Shown in pieces: positions 1-7,815 of a DNA stretch of 64,000 bases. The notes beneath the pieces were generated by a model. That model was not told the DNA's origin and did not search any database. It saw only the letters and a list, made by a program, of their open reading frames with translations. The stretch is from NCBI GenBank assembly GCA_023100825.1, contig CP095846.1, positions 1,922,001 to 1,986,000 of the forward strand. Direction: 5' to 3'. The stretch comes from Nocardioidaceae bacterium SCSIO 66511 (lineage in GTDB: Bacteria > Actinomycetota > Actinomycetes > Propionibacteriales > Nocardioidaceae). The first letter of the stretch is position 1. Each line of letters starts with the position of its first letter. The translations under genes and the position numbers were made by a program.

Positions 1-480
1 AGAGGTTTGATCTATCCCGTACCCGATCCGCGATACCCCTTCCTCGGCGTACATCTGACGCCGACCGTCGGCGGCGACGTGATGGTCGGGCCGAACGCCG
101 TGATGGCGATGGCCAGAGAGGGATACTCGTGGCGCGACGTCTCAGTGCGCGATCTCGCCGAGACGGCCCGCTCGCCGGGCTTCCGAAGGTTTGCGCGTAC
201 GCATTGGCGTACCGGCGTGCGTGAGATGGCAGGCTCGCTGAGCCGACGACGTTTCGTGGCGGCGGCGCGTGCGTACGTACCGTCGCTGCGGGACGAGGAC
301 GTCGTGCCCGGGCCGCGTGGCATCCGGGCGCAGGCGCTGGACCCGGACGGTAGTCTCGTCGACGACTTCCGGATTCACCGGCGCGGATCGGTGGTCGCGA
401 TCCGCAATGCGCCTTCGCCCGCGGCGACCTCGAGTCTCGCAATCGCCGAGCACATCGTCGACGAGGCACTTGTCGGGTGA
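1..480 (+). CDS. lhgO: L-2-hydroxyglutarate oxidase-like FAD oxidoreductase (C-terminal part)
   Basis: This frame is open at the left edge, so only the last 159 residues are visible. The fragment begins R-G-L-I-Y-P-V-P-D-P and continues F-L-G-V-H, then G-P-N-A-V and A-R-E-G-Y. These are the substrate-side motifs of the LhgO/DAO-type oxidase family, which oxidises L-2-hydroxyglutarate to 2-oxoglutarate using FAD. The C-terminal N-A-P-S-P-A-A-T-S-S-L motif also fits. The FAD-binding N-terminus lies outside the window. The stop overlaps a GTG of the next gene, so the two are probably co-transcribed. The family is clear; the exact substrate is inferred. Confidence 0.85.
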   Translation, partial: RGLIYPVPDPRYPFLGVHLTPTVGGDVMVGPNAVMAMAREGYSWRDVSVRDLAETARSPGFRRFARTHWRTGVREMAGSLSRRRFVAAARAYVPSLRDEDVVPGPRGIRAQALDPDGSLVDDFRIHRRGSVVAIRNAPSPAATSSLAIAEHIVDEALVG

Positions 481-506
481 CCGTACGAGCAACGATCGGA
501 GCAATG

Positions 507-1346
507 ATGAACCTTGCGACCGTAACCGGACCCGAAGGCGAGTACACCGTGCTCGCCGGCGAGCGCGGTGTGGTGCGTGTATCGGAGGTTGCACCCGATG
601 CGCCCACGACTCTCCTTGCGTTGTTGGAGAGTGGGCGTGCCGACGACGTCATCGCTGCGGCATCGTCGGCGCCCGACTCCGCGTACGCGCCGGTCGACTC
701 GGTGCGTTTCACAGCGCCGTACCGGCGCCCGCACAAGATCTGGGGCATCGGGCTGAACTACGTCGACCATGCGGGCGACCTGTCTGAGTCGGTGCCGGAG
801 GAGCCCGCGTCGTTCATCAAGGCCGACCACACCGTCATCGGCGTCGACGACCCGATCACGATTCCTGAGCAGAGTGAGCGTACGACCGCCGAGGCGGAGC
901 TGGGGTTGGTGATCGGGCGCGAGTGTCGCGACGTTTCGGAGGCCGATGCCCTTTCGTACGTCTTCGGTGTGTGCACGATCCTCGACCAGACGGCGGAGGA
1001 CATCCTGCAGCGCAACCCGCGGTTCCTCACCCGCTCGAAGAACTTCCCCGGCTTCTTCTCGTTCGGGCCTCAGATCGTGCCGCTGTCGGCGCTAGCCGGG
1101 TTCGCCGACGACCTGGGCGACGTCGAGGTGGCGACGATCCACAACGGTGAGGTGCATCGACGCAACACCGTTGCGCACATGCGATACAGCCCCGCGTACC
1201 TCGTCGCCTTCCACTCGCAGATGATGCCGCTGTACCCCGGCGACATCATCTCCACGGGCACGCCGGGCGCCGTCGTCATCAGCTCCGGCGACGTGGTCGA
1301 ATGCGGCATCCCCGGCGTCGGCCGCCTCCGCAATCCGGTCGCCTGA
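507..1346 (+). CDS. fumarylacetoacetate hydrolase (FAH) family protein
   Basis: The 279-residue protein has the FAH fold signature. After the N-terminal strand region comes W-G-I-G-L-N-Y, then the metal-binding acidic motif E-A-E-L-G-L-V-I-G (about residues 129-137), and near the C-terminus G-D-I-I-S-T-G-T-P-G. FAH-family enzymes cleave or decarboxylate beta-dicarbonyl acids or hydrate dienoates with a divalent metal. ATG 507 is preferred because GGAG (498-501) lies 5 nt upstream; ATG 504 and the overlapping GTG 477 are alternatives. Its place right behind an LhgO-like gene suggests an organic-acid catabolic pair. The substrate cannot be read from sequence. Confidence 0.85.
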   Translation: MNLATVTGPEGEYTVLAGERGVVRVSEVAPDAPTTLLALLESGRADDVIAAASSAPDSAYAPVDSVRFTAPYRRPHKIWGIGLNYVDHAGDLSESVPEEPASFIKADHTVIGVDDPITIPEQSERTTAEAELGLVIGRECRDVSEADALSYVFGVCTILDQTAEDILQRNPRFLTRSKNFPGFFSFGPQIVPLSALAGFADDLGDVEVATIHNGEVHRRNTVAHMRYSPAYLVAFHSQMMPLYPGDIISTGTPGAVVISSGDVVECGIPGVGRLRNPVA

Positions 1347-1354
1347 CGCCCTGC

Positions 1355-1442
1355 GGAATACCACGGGCCCATAGGAAACCGCGCCACTACCCAGCAAGTT
1401 TGGTACGTAGTGGCGCGGTTTCCTATGGGCCCGTGGTATTCC
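1355..1442. terminator. 36-bp perfect inverted repeat between convergent genes
   Basis: Positions 1355-1390 and 1407-1442 are exact reverse complements over 36 bases, with a 16-base loop. The left arm starts ggaataccacgggcccatag. It begins 8 nt after the FAH stop and ends 37 nt before the stop of the convergent MFS gene, so it probably acts as a bidirectional terminator. There is no T-run on either side, as is common for actinobacterial terminators. The stem is far longer than termination needs. It is unrelated in sequence to the 57-bp palindrome family elsewhere in the window. Confidence 0.7.
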
Positions 1443-1479
1443 ACGTACGGGTACGCGCGCTCAATGGCTCGCGCGCGGG

Positions 1480-2910
1480 TCAACGTCGTGCAGATGCGAA
1501 GAGGTACGCGACGACTCCGGCCGCTACGACGAGCATGCCCGCTGCGGAGACCGCCGCCGTGGCGTACCCGTGTACGGCTGCCTCCGTCGGCGCGCTGCCG
1601 GAGGCGATCGCGTCCGCGGTGGCGCTGACGGCGATGGTGTTCAGAACCGCCGTGCCGAGAGTGCCGCCGAGCTTCGGTCCGGTGTTCGCTACCGCGGATG
1701 CGACGCCCATCAGCCGGCGGTCGACACCACCGATCGCGACGCTGAACGCGGGAGTGGTGGCGCAGCCCATACCGACGCCGAGGAGCACCTCCGCCGGCAG
1801 GATCGAGGTCAAGTAGCCGCTGGTCGGGCTCAGGTTCCAGAGCAGCAGGAGCCCGACGGCAGCGGTGAGTAGACCGGGGACGATCAAGGTGCCGGGGGAC
1901 ACCCGGGTCATCAGTTTGCTCGCAATCCCGTACGCGCTCGCCGAGATCGCAAGCGCCATCGGCAGGAACGCCAGACCTGCCTTGACGGCGCCGTAACCCA
2001 GCACCACCTGGAAGTGGTAGGTCAGCATCAGGAACAACCCGAAGGATCCGAGTACGCCCGCTGCCGTCGCGACGAACGCCGCAGCACGCGTACGGTGGGC
2101 GATCACCTCGAGCGGCAGCAACGGGTCGTCGATCCTCGTCTGCCGGAACACGAAACCGGCGACGAGCGCAATGCCGGCGATTCCGGGTACGACCACCGTG
2201 GCCGAGGCCCAGCCGTTGTCGACGACCTGAGTGCACGCGAGCGTGACGCCGACAAGACCCGAGGTCACCAGGACGGCCGAGGTCAGGTCGAGGCGTTGTC
2301 CCGGGCGTCCCGGCATCGACGGCAGGTACGCGCGGCCCGCGACGAGGGCGGCGATCGCGACCGGAACGTTCACGTACAGGCAGTACCGCCAGTCGAGGAT
2401 CTCGGTCAGCGCCCCGCCGATCAGCAGGCCGATGACGGCACCGCTGCTCGCCACCGCGCCGAACACGCCGAACGCCCGTGCGCGGTCGTCGGGGTCGGTG
2501 AACGTCATGCCGATCAGGGCGAGTCCGGCCGGTGCCATCAGGGCGGCGAACGCTCCCTGCATCGCGCGGCCGACGATCAGCATCTCGAGGTCGACAGCGG
2601 CGCCGGCGATCGCGGACGACAGCGCGAACCCGGCTAGGCCGATGAGCAGCGCTCGGGTTGCGCCGATGCGGTCGGCGATACGCCCGGCGACGAGGAGTAG
2701 CCCGGCGAGCGGCAGCGTGTACGCGGTGACGACCCAGGCGCGGGCGCCGTCGTCGAATCCGAGTGCTGTCTGTGCCGACGGCAGCGCGATGTTCACGATC
2801 GTCGCGTCGAGCGCCGACATCAGCTGTGCCACCGCGATGACGACGAGAGCGAGCCATCTGCGGTCTCGTACCCGGCTGGTGTCCGCCGGGCGGACGGTTT
2901 CGGTAGTCAT
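1480..2910 (-). CDS. MFS drug/proton antiporter, DHA2 (EmrB/QacA) type
   Basis: This 476-residue membrane protein has the DHA2 features. TM1 contains L-D-A-T-I-V-N-I-A-L-P, and motif A in loop 2-3 reads G-R-I-A-D-R-I-G. The motif-C region near TM5 is A-S-S-G-A-V-I-G-L-L-I-G-G, followed by W-R-Y-C-L-Y-V-N-V-P. Length and hydrophobicity fit 14 helices. The start at 2910 has AGGAAAGG upstream; longer frames to 3051 have no ribosome site. It diverges from a TetR gene over a 134-bp region with two matching inverted repeats. It is therefore probably an inducible exporter of toxic compounds; the substrate is unknown. Confidence 0.9.
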   Translation of the reverse strand: MTTETVRPADTSRVRDRRWLALVVIAVAQLMSALDATIVNIALPSAQTALGFDDGARAWVVTAYTLPLAGLLLVAGRIADRIGATRALLIGLAGFALSSAIAGAAVDLEMLIVGRAMQGAFAALMAPAGLALIGMTFTDPDDRARAFGVFGAVASSGAVIGLLIGGALTEILDWRYCLYVNVPVAIAALVAGRAYLPSMPGRPGQRLDLTSAVLVTSGLVGVTLACTQVVDNGWASATVVVPGIAGIALVAGFVFRQTRIDDPLLPLEVIAHRTRAAAFVATAAGVLGSFGLFLMLTYHFQVVLGYGAVKAGLAFLPMALAISASAYGIASKLMTRVSPGTLIVPGLLTAAVGLLLLWNLSPTSGYLTSILPAEVLLGVGMGCATTPAFSVAIGGVDRRLMGVASAVANTGPKLGGTLGTAVLNTIAVSATADAIASGSAPTEAAVHGYATAAVSAAGMLVVAAGVVAYLFASARR

Positions 2911-2931
2911 GGTGTGGGCCTTTCCTAGAAA

Positions 2932-2948
2932 CGGAGGAATGTACTCCG
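2932..2948. promoter_or_regulatory. putative TetR operator 1
   Basis: The sequence is cggaggaatgtactccg, an inverted repeat CGGAG-N7-CTCCG. It lies 22 bp upstream of the MFS start. The same 17-bp design recurs 57 bp away at 2989-3005. Two matching sites between a TetR gene and its divergent exporter are best read as the repressor's operators; binding is inferred. Confidence 0.6.
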
Positions 2949-2988
2949 CTTTCAGAATGCGTGCAGCAACGCCGAGTGTCAACCCATT

Positions 2989-3005
2989 CGGAGGAAATTG
3001 CTCCG
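2989..3005. promoter_or_regulatory. putative TetR operator 2
   Basis: The sequence is cggaggaaattgctccg, again CGGAG-N7-CTCCG and identical to operator 1 at 12 or more positions. It lies about 40 bp upstream of the TetR start, so it would give autoregulation. Confidence 0.6.
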
Positions 3006-3044
3006 GTTTTGGTACGGTGGACTTCGTACGCACGGAGGTGTGAG

Positions 3045-3683
3045 ATGGCAAAGTTGCGCGCCGATGCCAAGCGCAATCGGGACGCGATCGTCGTGTCCGC
3101 TCGTGATCTCGTGGTCGAGCGCGGATCGGCGGTGCCGCTCGATGAGGTGGCGCGCGCGGCAGGTGTCGGGATCGGGACCCTGTATCGCCACTTCCCGGAT
3201 CGCGCGGCGCTACTGCGTGCGATTGCTGTCGACGCGCTCACCAAGACCTGCGATGCAGCGCGGCTGGCTACCGACGAGGGCGACGACGCGTTCGATGCGC
3301 TGGCGCGCTACCTACGCGCCGCGCTGGAACTCCGCGTCAGTGCGGTCATGCCCGCGCTGCTCGACTCGCTCGACTCTGACGATCCGGAGGTGTCTGCCGT
3401 ACGCGAGGAGTCTGCCCACCTGGTCGAGACCCTCATCGAGACGGCCGTGAAGGACGGCGCCATCGCGTCCGACCTGAGCTTCGCCGACATCGCCACGATG
3501 CTCGTACGCATCGCTCGGCCACTTCCGGGCGACATCGATCGTGAGGTCAACCACCAACTGTCGAAGCGTCACCTGGAGCTGTTCATCCGCGGCCTACGCG
3601 CCGACCCCGGCCCCGACGCCGGCGAGCTACCGGGCTCCGGGCTCGACCGCGCCGGGCTGCGCGCCGCTCCACGTACCGAGTAG
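3045..3683 (+). CDS. TetR/AcrR family transcriptional repressor
   Basis: The N-terminal 50 residues of this 212-residue protein form the TetR helix-turn-helix. Landmarks are R-D-A-I-V-V-S-A-R, then V-P-L-D-E-V-A-R-A-A-G-V-G-I-G-T-L-Y-R-H-F-P-D-R. The rest is a helical ligand-binding and dimer domain ending in a flexible Gly/Pro-rich tail. The start has GGAGGTG (3033-3039) 5 nt upstream. It is divergent from the DHA2 exporter and is almost certainly its local repressor. Its stop lies 1 bp from the stop of the convergent SDR gene. Confidence 0.92.
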   Translation: MAKLRADAKRNRDAIVVSARDLVVERGSAVPLDEVARAAGVGIGTLYRHFPDRAALLRAIAVDALTKTCDAARLATDEGDDAFDALARYLRAALELRVSAVMPALLDSLDSDDPEVSAVREESAHLVETLIETAVKDGAIASDLSFADIATMLVRIARPLPGDIDREVNHQLSKRHLELFIRGLRADPGPDAGELPGSGLDRAGLRAAPRTE

Positions 3684-3684
3684 G

Positions 3685-4458
3685 TCAGGCGCCGGCGATC
3701 AGCCCGCCGTCGCACCGCACCTGACTTCCGGTGACGTACGACGCGGCGTCGCTGCAGAGGAACGCCGCCACTGCGCCGAACTCCGCGGGATCGCCGTACC
3801 TACCAGCAGGAATGGTCGCGATCGCGGCGTTCCGGGTGTCCTCGACGGTCTTGCCCGTGCGCTCGGCGGCCGCGGCGTCGAGGGACGCTACTCGGTCGGT
3901 CGCGATGCGTCCGGGCAACAGCATGTTGACGGTCACACCGTCGCTGGCGACCTCGGTGGCGAGCGTCTTGAGATACGCGGCGAGGGCGGCGCGTCCGATA
4001 TTGGACGCAGCGAGTGTCGGGATCGGCTGCTGGACACCGCTCGAGCCGACGGAGAGGATCCGGCCCCAACCCGCGGCGCGCATGGCCGGCAGGGTCATGG
4101 TCAGGAGCGCGAGGTGCGTCTCGACCAAGAGGTCGACGGCTGCGCGGGCATCACCCGGGCCGAGTGTCGTCGCCGAACCAGGCTTCGGGCCTGGGCCGTT
4201 CAGCACGACGATGTCGGGGTCGCCGTACGCCGCGCGGGTCGCGGCGACGAGTCGCTCGGCCGCATCGGGTTCCGACAGGTCGCACTGGACCGCGGTCGCT
4301 GACGGTAGCTCGGTCGCGAGCTGCTCAGCGCGCTCGGCGTTGCGGCCGCTGACGACGACGTTGGCGCCTTCTGCACCGAGTGCCCGTGCGGTTGCCGCAC
4401 CGAGGCCGCCGGTCGACGCGAGTACGAGGGCGGTGCGCCCGTTGAGTCCGAGGTCCAT
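3685..4458 (-). CDS. SDR-family protein with atypical active site
   Basis: The 257-residue Rossmann protein has a near-N-terminal nucleotide motif S-T-G-G-L-G-A-A, a C-D-L motif after beta3 and the C-terminal strand V-R-C-D-G-G. The usual Y-x3-K active site is absent. Thirteen residues after the serine of S-V-G-S-S-G there is S-N-I-G-R, so Tyr is replaced by Ser and Lys by Arg. Similar S-N-x2-R sequences occur in a subgroup of SDRs annotated as oxidoreductases. The ATG lies 1 nt beyond the stop of the upstream DapA-like gene, so the two are translationally coupled. The reaction is unknown. Confidence 0.85.
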   Translation of the reverse strand: MDLGLNGRTALVLASTGGLGAATARALGAEGANVVVSGRNAERAEQLATELPSATAVQCDLSEPDAAERLVAATRAAYGDPDIVVLNGPGPKPGSATTLGPGDARAAVDLLVETHLALLTMTLPAMRAAGWGRILSVGSSGVQQPIPTLAASNIGRAALAAYLKTLATEVASDGVTVNMLLPGRIATDRVASLDAAAAERTGKTVEDTRNAAIATIPAGRYGDPAEFGAVAAFLCSDAASYVTGSQVRCDGGLIAGA

Positions 4459-4459
4459 G

Positions 4460-5347
4460 TCAGGAAAGCTCCTCTGTCGTTTCGATGTGCTTTGCCAGCA
4501 GCGGCACCAATGAGTCGGGCAGCGTACGTGCCGGTGGGCGTACGCCGGACTGGGCGATGAGACCACGGCTGCGTAGACACTCCTTGCGGATCGCGAGCGC
4601 GATACCGGCTTGCTGCTCGAAGGTGATCAGCGGAAGGTAGTCCAGCAACGCCGCGCGACTCTTGGCCGGATCGCCGTCGGTCCAAGCTCCGACGCAGGCG
4701 ACGAGCGCCTCCGGGTAAGAGAAACCGGTCATGGCGCCGGCCGCGCCGCAGGCGAGCTCATCGAGCAGGTTGATGCCGCCGAGACCGCCGAACACCGGTG
4801 CCTCGCACCGTGCCGTCAGCGCGGCAACGGACACCGGGGTCGGTGGCGACTCGGCCTTCACTGCTGCGATGAACGGCAACGTGCCCACGTCGCCGAGCGT
4901 GGAGGCGGGCACGGACACTCCGCTCGCGACCGGATAGTCCTGCACCACGATCGGCGCCTTTGTCGCTTCGTTGACGGCGCTCAGATGGGTCCGAAGGGTT
5001 GCGCCGTCGGCACTGTTCGCCTGCACCATGACTGCGGCAAGTCGGTCGCCGGCCACCTCGACGGCCATCTCCGCCTCATCGATCACCGGTGCGGTCGCGA
5101 GGCTCGTACATCCGACGACGAGGGGCAGATCGGTCGCGCCGAGCACGGTTTCGAGGACGAGGCGACGCTCCCGCCACGACAGGCGGGCGGCTTCGCCGAA
5201 GACTCCGAGCACGGTCAGCCCGGTCGCACCGGCGGCGGTGGCGTGCTCGGCGAGGCGTCCGACGCCGCTTGGGTCGAGGTCGAGGGTCGTACCGGTGAAC
5301 GGTGTCGCGAGTACGCCCCATACTCCCGGGCTGAGGTGCGGGCTCAT
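4460..5347 (-). CDS. dihydrodipicolinate synthase/N-acetylneuraminate lyase family aldolase
   Basis: The 295-residue TIM barrel shows the DapA/NanA hallmarks. These are the G-V-F-G-E phosphate/carboxylate-binding turn, the tyrosine of V-Q-D-Y-P, and the Schiff-base lysine in A-A-V-K-A-E-S. Such enzymes condense or cleave pyruvate-type keto acids with aldehydes. Pairing with an SDR instead of lysine genes argues for a catabolic aldolase and against true DapA. ATG 5347 is chosen because GGAGG (5352-5356) precedes it; an in-frame GTG at 5359 overlaps that site. It is the first gene of a two-gene operon. Confidence 0.85.
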   Translation of the reverse strand: MSPHLSPGVWGVLATPFTGTTLDLDPSGVGRLAEHATAAGATGLTVLGVFGEAARLSWRERRLVLETVLGATDLPLVVGCTSLATAPVIDEAEMAVEVAGDRLAAVMVQANSADGATLRTHLSAVNEATKAPIVVQDYPVASGVSVPASTLGDVGTLPFIAAVKAESPPTPVSVAALTARCEAPVFGGLGGINLLDELACGAAGAMTGFSYPEALVACVGAWTDGDPAKSRAALLDYLPLITFEQQAGIALAIRKECLRSRGLIAQSGVRPPARTLPDSLVPLLAKHIETTEELS

Positions 5348-5455
5348 CAATGCCTCCACGTCGTCGGCCGCTTTGCTCAGAACGCCTGCTGAGTGGAGCG
5401 TACGTGACCACGACCGAGGCTTCGGCTGCCGTCTCGATGGGCGGATTCACAGCGC

Positions 5456-6334
5456 TCATCGATAGGGATCGGTGAGCAGCGCGGTCGCCTCCTTCACTTC
5501 GAGCGCGACGCTGGCGCCGGCGGCAGTGAGCGGATCGTCGAGCGTGTGCCAGTCGGCGCCGTCGGCACGCCAGCGAACCTCGTACGTGACGTCGACGCTC
5601 GGGCGTACGGTCACGTGCGCGTCGCTGTAGAGATGCACGATGTTCTTGTTGGGATAGGGTGCACCCGGCCCGTCGCTGGTCTGCGACGAGCCGTCGCCGT
5701 GGTGCCAAGTGTAGGTGGTCGCCGTCGCCTCGATGTCGACGGTGTAGCCGAGGAGCTGCACGGTACGCGCGAACTCCGGTCGCTCGGTGTAGAAGATGGT
5801 CTCGAAGTTGACCAGCGTCGCCCCGTCCGGCGGCTGGACCTGGATGGAGGCCTCCGGCAGCCCGATGCGCTTCACCTCGCGGAGCACGATCGCATCGGTG
5901 ACCTGCGGTCGGACGTCGCCGCCGCCAGGACCCGGCGGCCTGCCCGAGTAACAGGCGCTGCCAACGATGTACCACTCGCCGCCGGGGAGCTCGCGCGCCC
6001 AGAGCGTCCATTTGGTCGCGTCGTCGGATTCGCAGGTGTACATGCCCGGGCACGTCGCCGGCGTCTCGCCCGGGCGGTTGATTCCGCATGCGGGGAGCCA
6101 CTGATAGTCCATCGCCGGGCCCGAGTCGTCGGTGTCGACGTCAACGGTCCCGTCCGGATCGGGTTCGCCATCCGGTCCGCCGTCGACCTCGGTCTCACCC
6201 TCGATGTCGACTATGTCTGGGTCATTGGGGCGTACATCGACATCTGCTTCGGCGTAGGCCGCGGGGATAGTGCAGATTGAGAGAACCAGTGCGAGAAGGG
6301 CCTCAGTGCTTATCAATCTCCTCCTGCTGGCCAA
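5456..6334 (-). CDS. secreted protein with PKD-like segment
   Basis: The protein has a Sec signal peptide: a basic start, then hydrophobic A-L-L-A-L-V-L and A-A-Y-A. An acidic Asp/Gly/Pro-rich linker (about residues 29-70) and a cysteine-containing middle region (CGIN, CPGMYTC, SACYSG) follow. A segment T-Y-T-W-H-H-G-D-G-S resembles a PKD-domain strand turn. TTG 6334 gives the basic N-terminus; a TTG at 6316 sits directly behind AGGAGG but loses it. It overlaps the upstream lipoprotein gene by 32 bp, so they are expressed together at the envelope. The function is unknown. Confidence 0.75.
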   Translation of the reverse strand: MASRRRLISTEALLALVLSICTIPAAYAEADVDVRPNDPDIVDIEGETEVDGGPDGEPDPDGTVDVDTDDSGPAMDYQWLPACGINRPGETPATCPGMYTCESDDATKWTLWARELPGGEWYIVGSACYSGRPPGPGGGDVRPQVTDAIVLREVKRIGLPEASIQVQPPDGATLVNFETIFYTERPEFARTVQLLGYTVDIEATATTYTWHHGDGSSQTSDGPGAPYPNKNIVHLYSDAHVTVRPSVDVTYEVRWRADGADWHTLDDPLTAAGASVALEVKEATALLTDPYR

Positions 6335-6869
6335 AGTCGGTCACCACCCAGCGTCCGCTGAAGGAACGGAGTTCGAACCGCAGTTTGTAGGTGTCCTGCT
6401 TGCCAACCTTCTCCTCAGCCCCAGCGCGAAGTTTGAATCGCATCCTGGGCGCCCGCACCGTGGTCAGCACACCGACTGACCCATCGCCCTGAACAGCGGC
6501 GAACACCTCCGAAGGCTGCCAGCCCGGTTCTTTCATATAGCCGCCGCGCGCGTACGTGTCGCGATACAACGTTTCGTACTTTCGGCACCCGCCACATCCA
6601 CGGGCAGCTCGGTGTAGCGCACGTACGTCCCCGGTGTTCGCGGCGTAGTTGAGGAGCTCGATGTAGTGCCGGATGAACGCCTCGGCGCCCTTGAGCGTGT
6701 CCTTGCGCGCGGCAGGCGGGAGAGTCGGCACTGAGGCGATCACATCGCGTTCGCTGCTTGTCGGCGACTCCGTCGGCGTCGGCGCCGGGTCGTCGGAGGC
6801 GGCATCGGAGCAGCCCGCGAGTACGCAGCCGAGCAGTGCGATGAGTGCCAGGGACCGTCGTCCGGCCAT
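6303..6869 (-). CDS. DUF6318-like lipoprotein
   Basis: This 188-residue protein starts with a lipoprotein signal (M-A-G-R-R then a hydrophobic stretch to L-A-G-C). Cys20 is the acylated residue. A Thr/Pro/Ser linker leads to a folded domain with K-D-T-L-K-G-A-E-A-F-I-R-H-Y-I and a C-G-G-C motif, matching the actinobacterial family DUF6318. The strand F-E-L-R-S-F-S-G-R-W-V-V-T-D-F near the end suggests an NTF2-like fold. GGGAGG precedes the ATG. It is first in a two-gene unit with the PKD-like secreted protein. The role is unknown. Confidence 0.85.
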   Translation of the reverse strand: MAGRRSLALIALLGCVLAGCSDAASDDPAPTPTESPTSSERDVIASVPTLPPAARKDTLKGAEAFIRHYIELLNYAANTGDVRALHRAARGCGGCRKYETLYRDTYARGGYMKEPGWQPSEVFAAVQGDGSVGVLTTVRAPRMRFKLRAGAEEKVGKQDTYKLRFELRSFSGRWVVTDFGQQEEIDKH

Positions 6870-7110
6870 GCATCCTCCCAGGGATCGCGCCAGACGATAG
6901 CGAGATCGATCACGTTGCGTAACCCCTTGCGCCGCGCCTGTGGAAACCGGGCGGCGCGGAATCGGCGAGTCCTCGAGATCGTTGTGATGAGTAGGGCCGA
7001 AATCCTCTCCGGCGACCCGCGTACGACACGCCGGTGAGGCGTCCCGGCAAGCCGCTGACCTGCGAAAACGTGGCTTCTGCGAAAAAGTGTCAGACCCGCC
7101 TGGGATCGTC
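6870..7110. other. intergenic region, no gene seen
   Basis: This lies between the divergent lipoprotein gene and the nrdR promoter. I see no convincing frame, RNA gene or repeat here. The lipoprotein promoter must lie in it but cannot be placed with confidence. Confidence 0.6.
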
Positions 7111-7139
7111 TTGCATGAGCCAGAACCGCGGCGTACGGT
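7111..7139 (+). promoter_or_regulatory. putative nrdR-nrdJ promoter
   Basis: TTGCAT (7111-7116) and TACGGT (7134-7139) are separated by 17 bp, a good actinobacterial housekeeping-type promoter. The predicted start is near 7146, at the edge of the first NrdR box, so NrdR would block initiation. Confidence 0.55.
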
Positions 7140-7143
7140 AGCC

Positions 7144-7190
7144 CCTACATCTAGTAGTTACAGGCGTGTAGTTCTCCACATCTAGTTCCA
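7144..7190 (+). promoter_or_regulatory. NrdR box pair
   Basis: Two 16-bp boxes, cctacatctagtagtt (7144-7159) and tccacatctagttcca (7175-7190), share the core ACATCTAGT. They are exactly 31 bp apart. NrdR operators are known as paired AT-rich palindromes about three helical turns apart upstream of ribonucleotide reductase genes. The position just after the promoter fits ATP/dATP-dependent repression of the nrdR-nrdJ operon. Confidence 0.8.
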
Positions 7191-7270
7191 CAACGCAGGT
7201 GGAGTTACACACAGAACGGGCCGGGATTTCCCCAGTCACTCCACAGTTCGATCCCCAGAAGGAGGGTGTC

Positions 7271-7750
7271 ATGCATTGTCCGTACTGCCGCAACACCGAC
7301 ACCCGAGTGCTCGACAGCAGAGTCGCCGACGAGGGGTCGGCCATCCGTCGCCGCCGCCAGTGCCAGGAGTGCGATAAGCGGTTCTCCACCGTCGAGCAGA
7401 TGCAGCTCACGGTGGTCAAGCGCTCCGGCACGACCGAGCCGTTCGACCGCGACAAGGTCGTCTCGGGCGTACGCAAGGCGTGCAAGGGCCGGCCGGTGAG
7501 CGACGACGACCTGAAGCGGATCGGGCAGCAGGTGCAAGACATTCTCCGCGAGTCCGGCTGTGCGGAGGTGCCGGCCCACGAGGTGGGGCTGGCCATTCTG
7601 CAGCCGCTCAAGGAGCTCGACGCCGTTGCGTACCTCAGGTTCGCAAGCGTCTACAAGCAGTTCGAGTCTCCCGACGACTTCGTCGAGGAGATCGCGACCC
7701 TCATGTCGGCAACGGCCGACGACGAGGCACAGCGGCTCAGCAACACATGA
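7271..7750 (+). CDS. nrdR: transcriptional repressor NrdR
   Basis: The 159-residue protein has the NrdR zinc ribbon, C3-x2-C6 and C31-x2-C34, with the R-R-R-R-Q-C motif. It then has the ATP-cone domain that senses ATP/dATP (V-V-K-R-S-G through the C-terminal helices with Y-L-R-F-A-S-V-Y). ATG 7271 follows GAAGGAGGG at ideal spacing; the open frame extends upstream without a ribosome site. NrdR represses ribonucleotide reductase operons, and here it precedes nrdJ and its own paired boxes, so it is autoregulated. Confidence 0.97.
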   Translation: MHCPYCRNTDTRVLDSRVADEGSAIRRRRQCQECDKRFSTVEQMQLTVVKRSGTTEPFDRDKVVSGVRKACKGRPVSDDDLKRIGQQVQDILRESGCAEVPAHEVGLAILQPLKELDAVAYLRFASVYKQFESPDDFVEEIATLMSATADDEAQRLSNT

Positions 7751-7815
7751 GGCGCAGGGGCAGGGCACGCGCAGCACGCAGCACGCAGATGACAACGGGG
7801 CAAGAAGGAGAAGGC

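Noticed and set aside
2014-3043. Plus-strand frames over the DHA2 exporter
   Set aside because: Shadows of the MFS gene; no ribosome site or domain.
6870-7815. A cobalamin riboswitch in front of nrdJ
   Set aside because: No B12-box or long structured leader was recognised; the control elements seen are a promoter and NrdR boxes.
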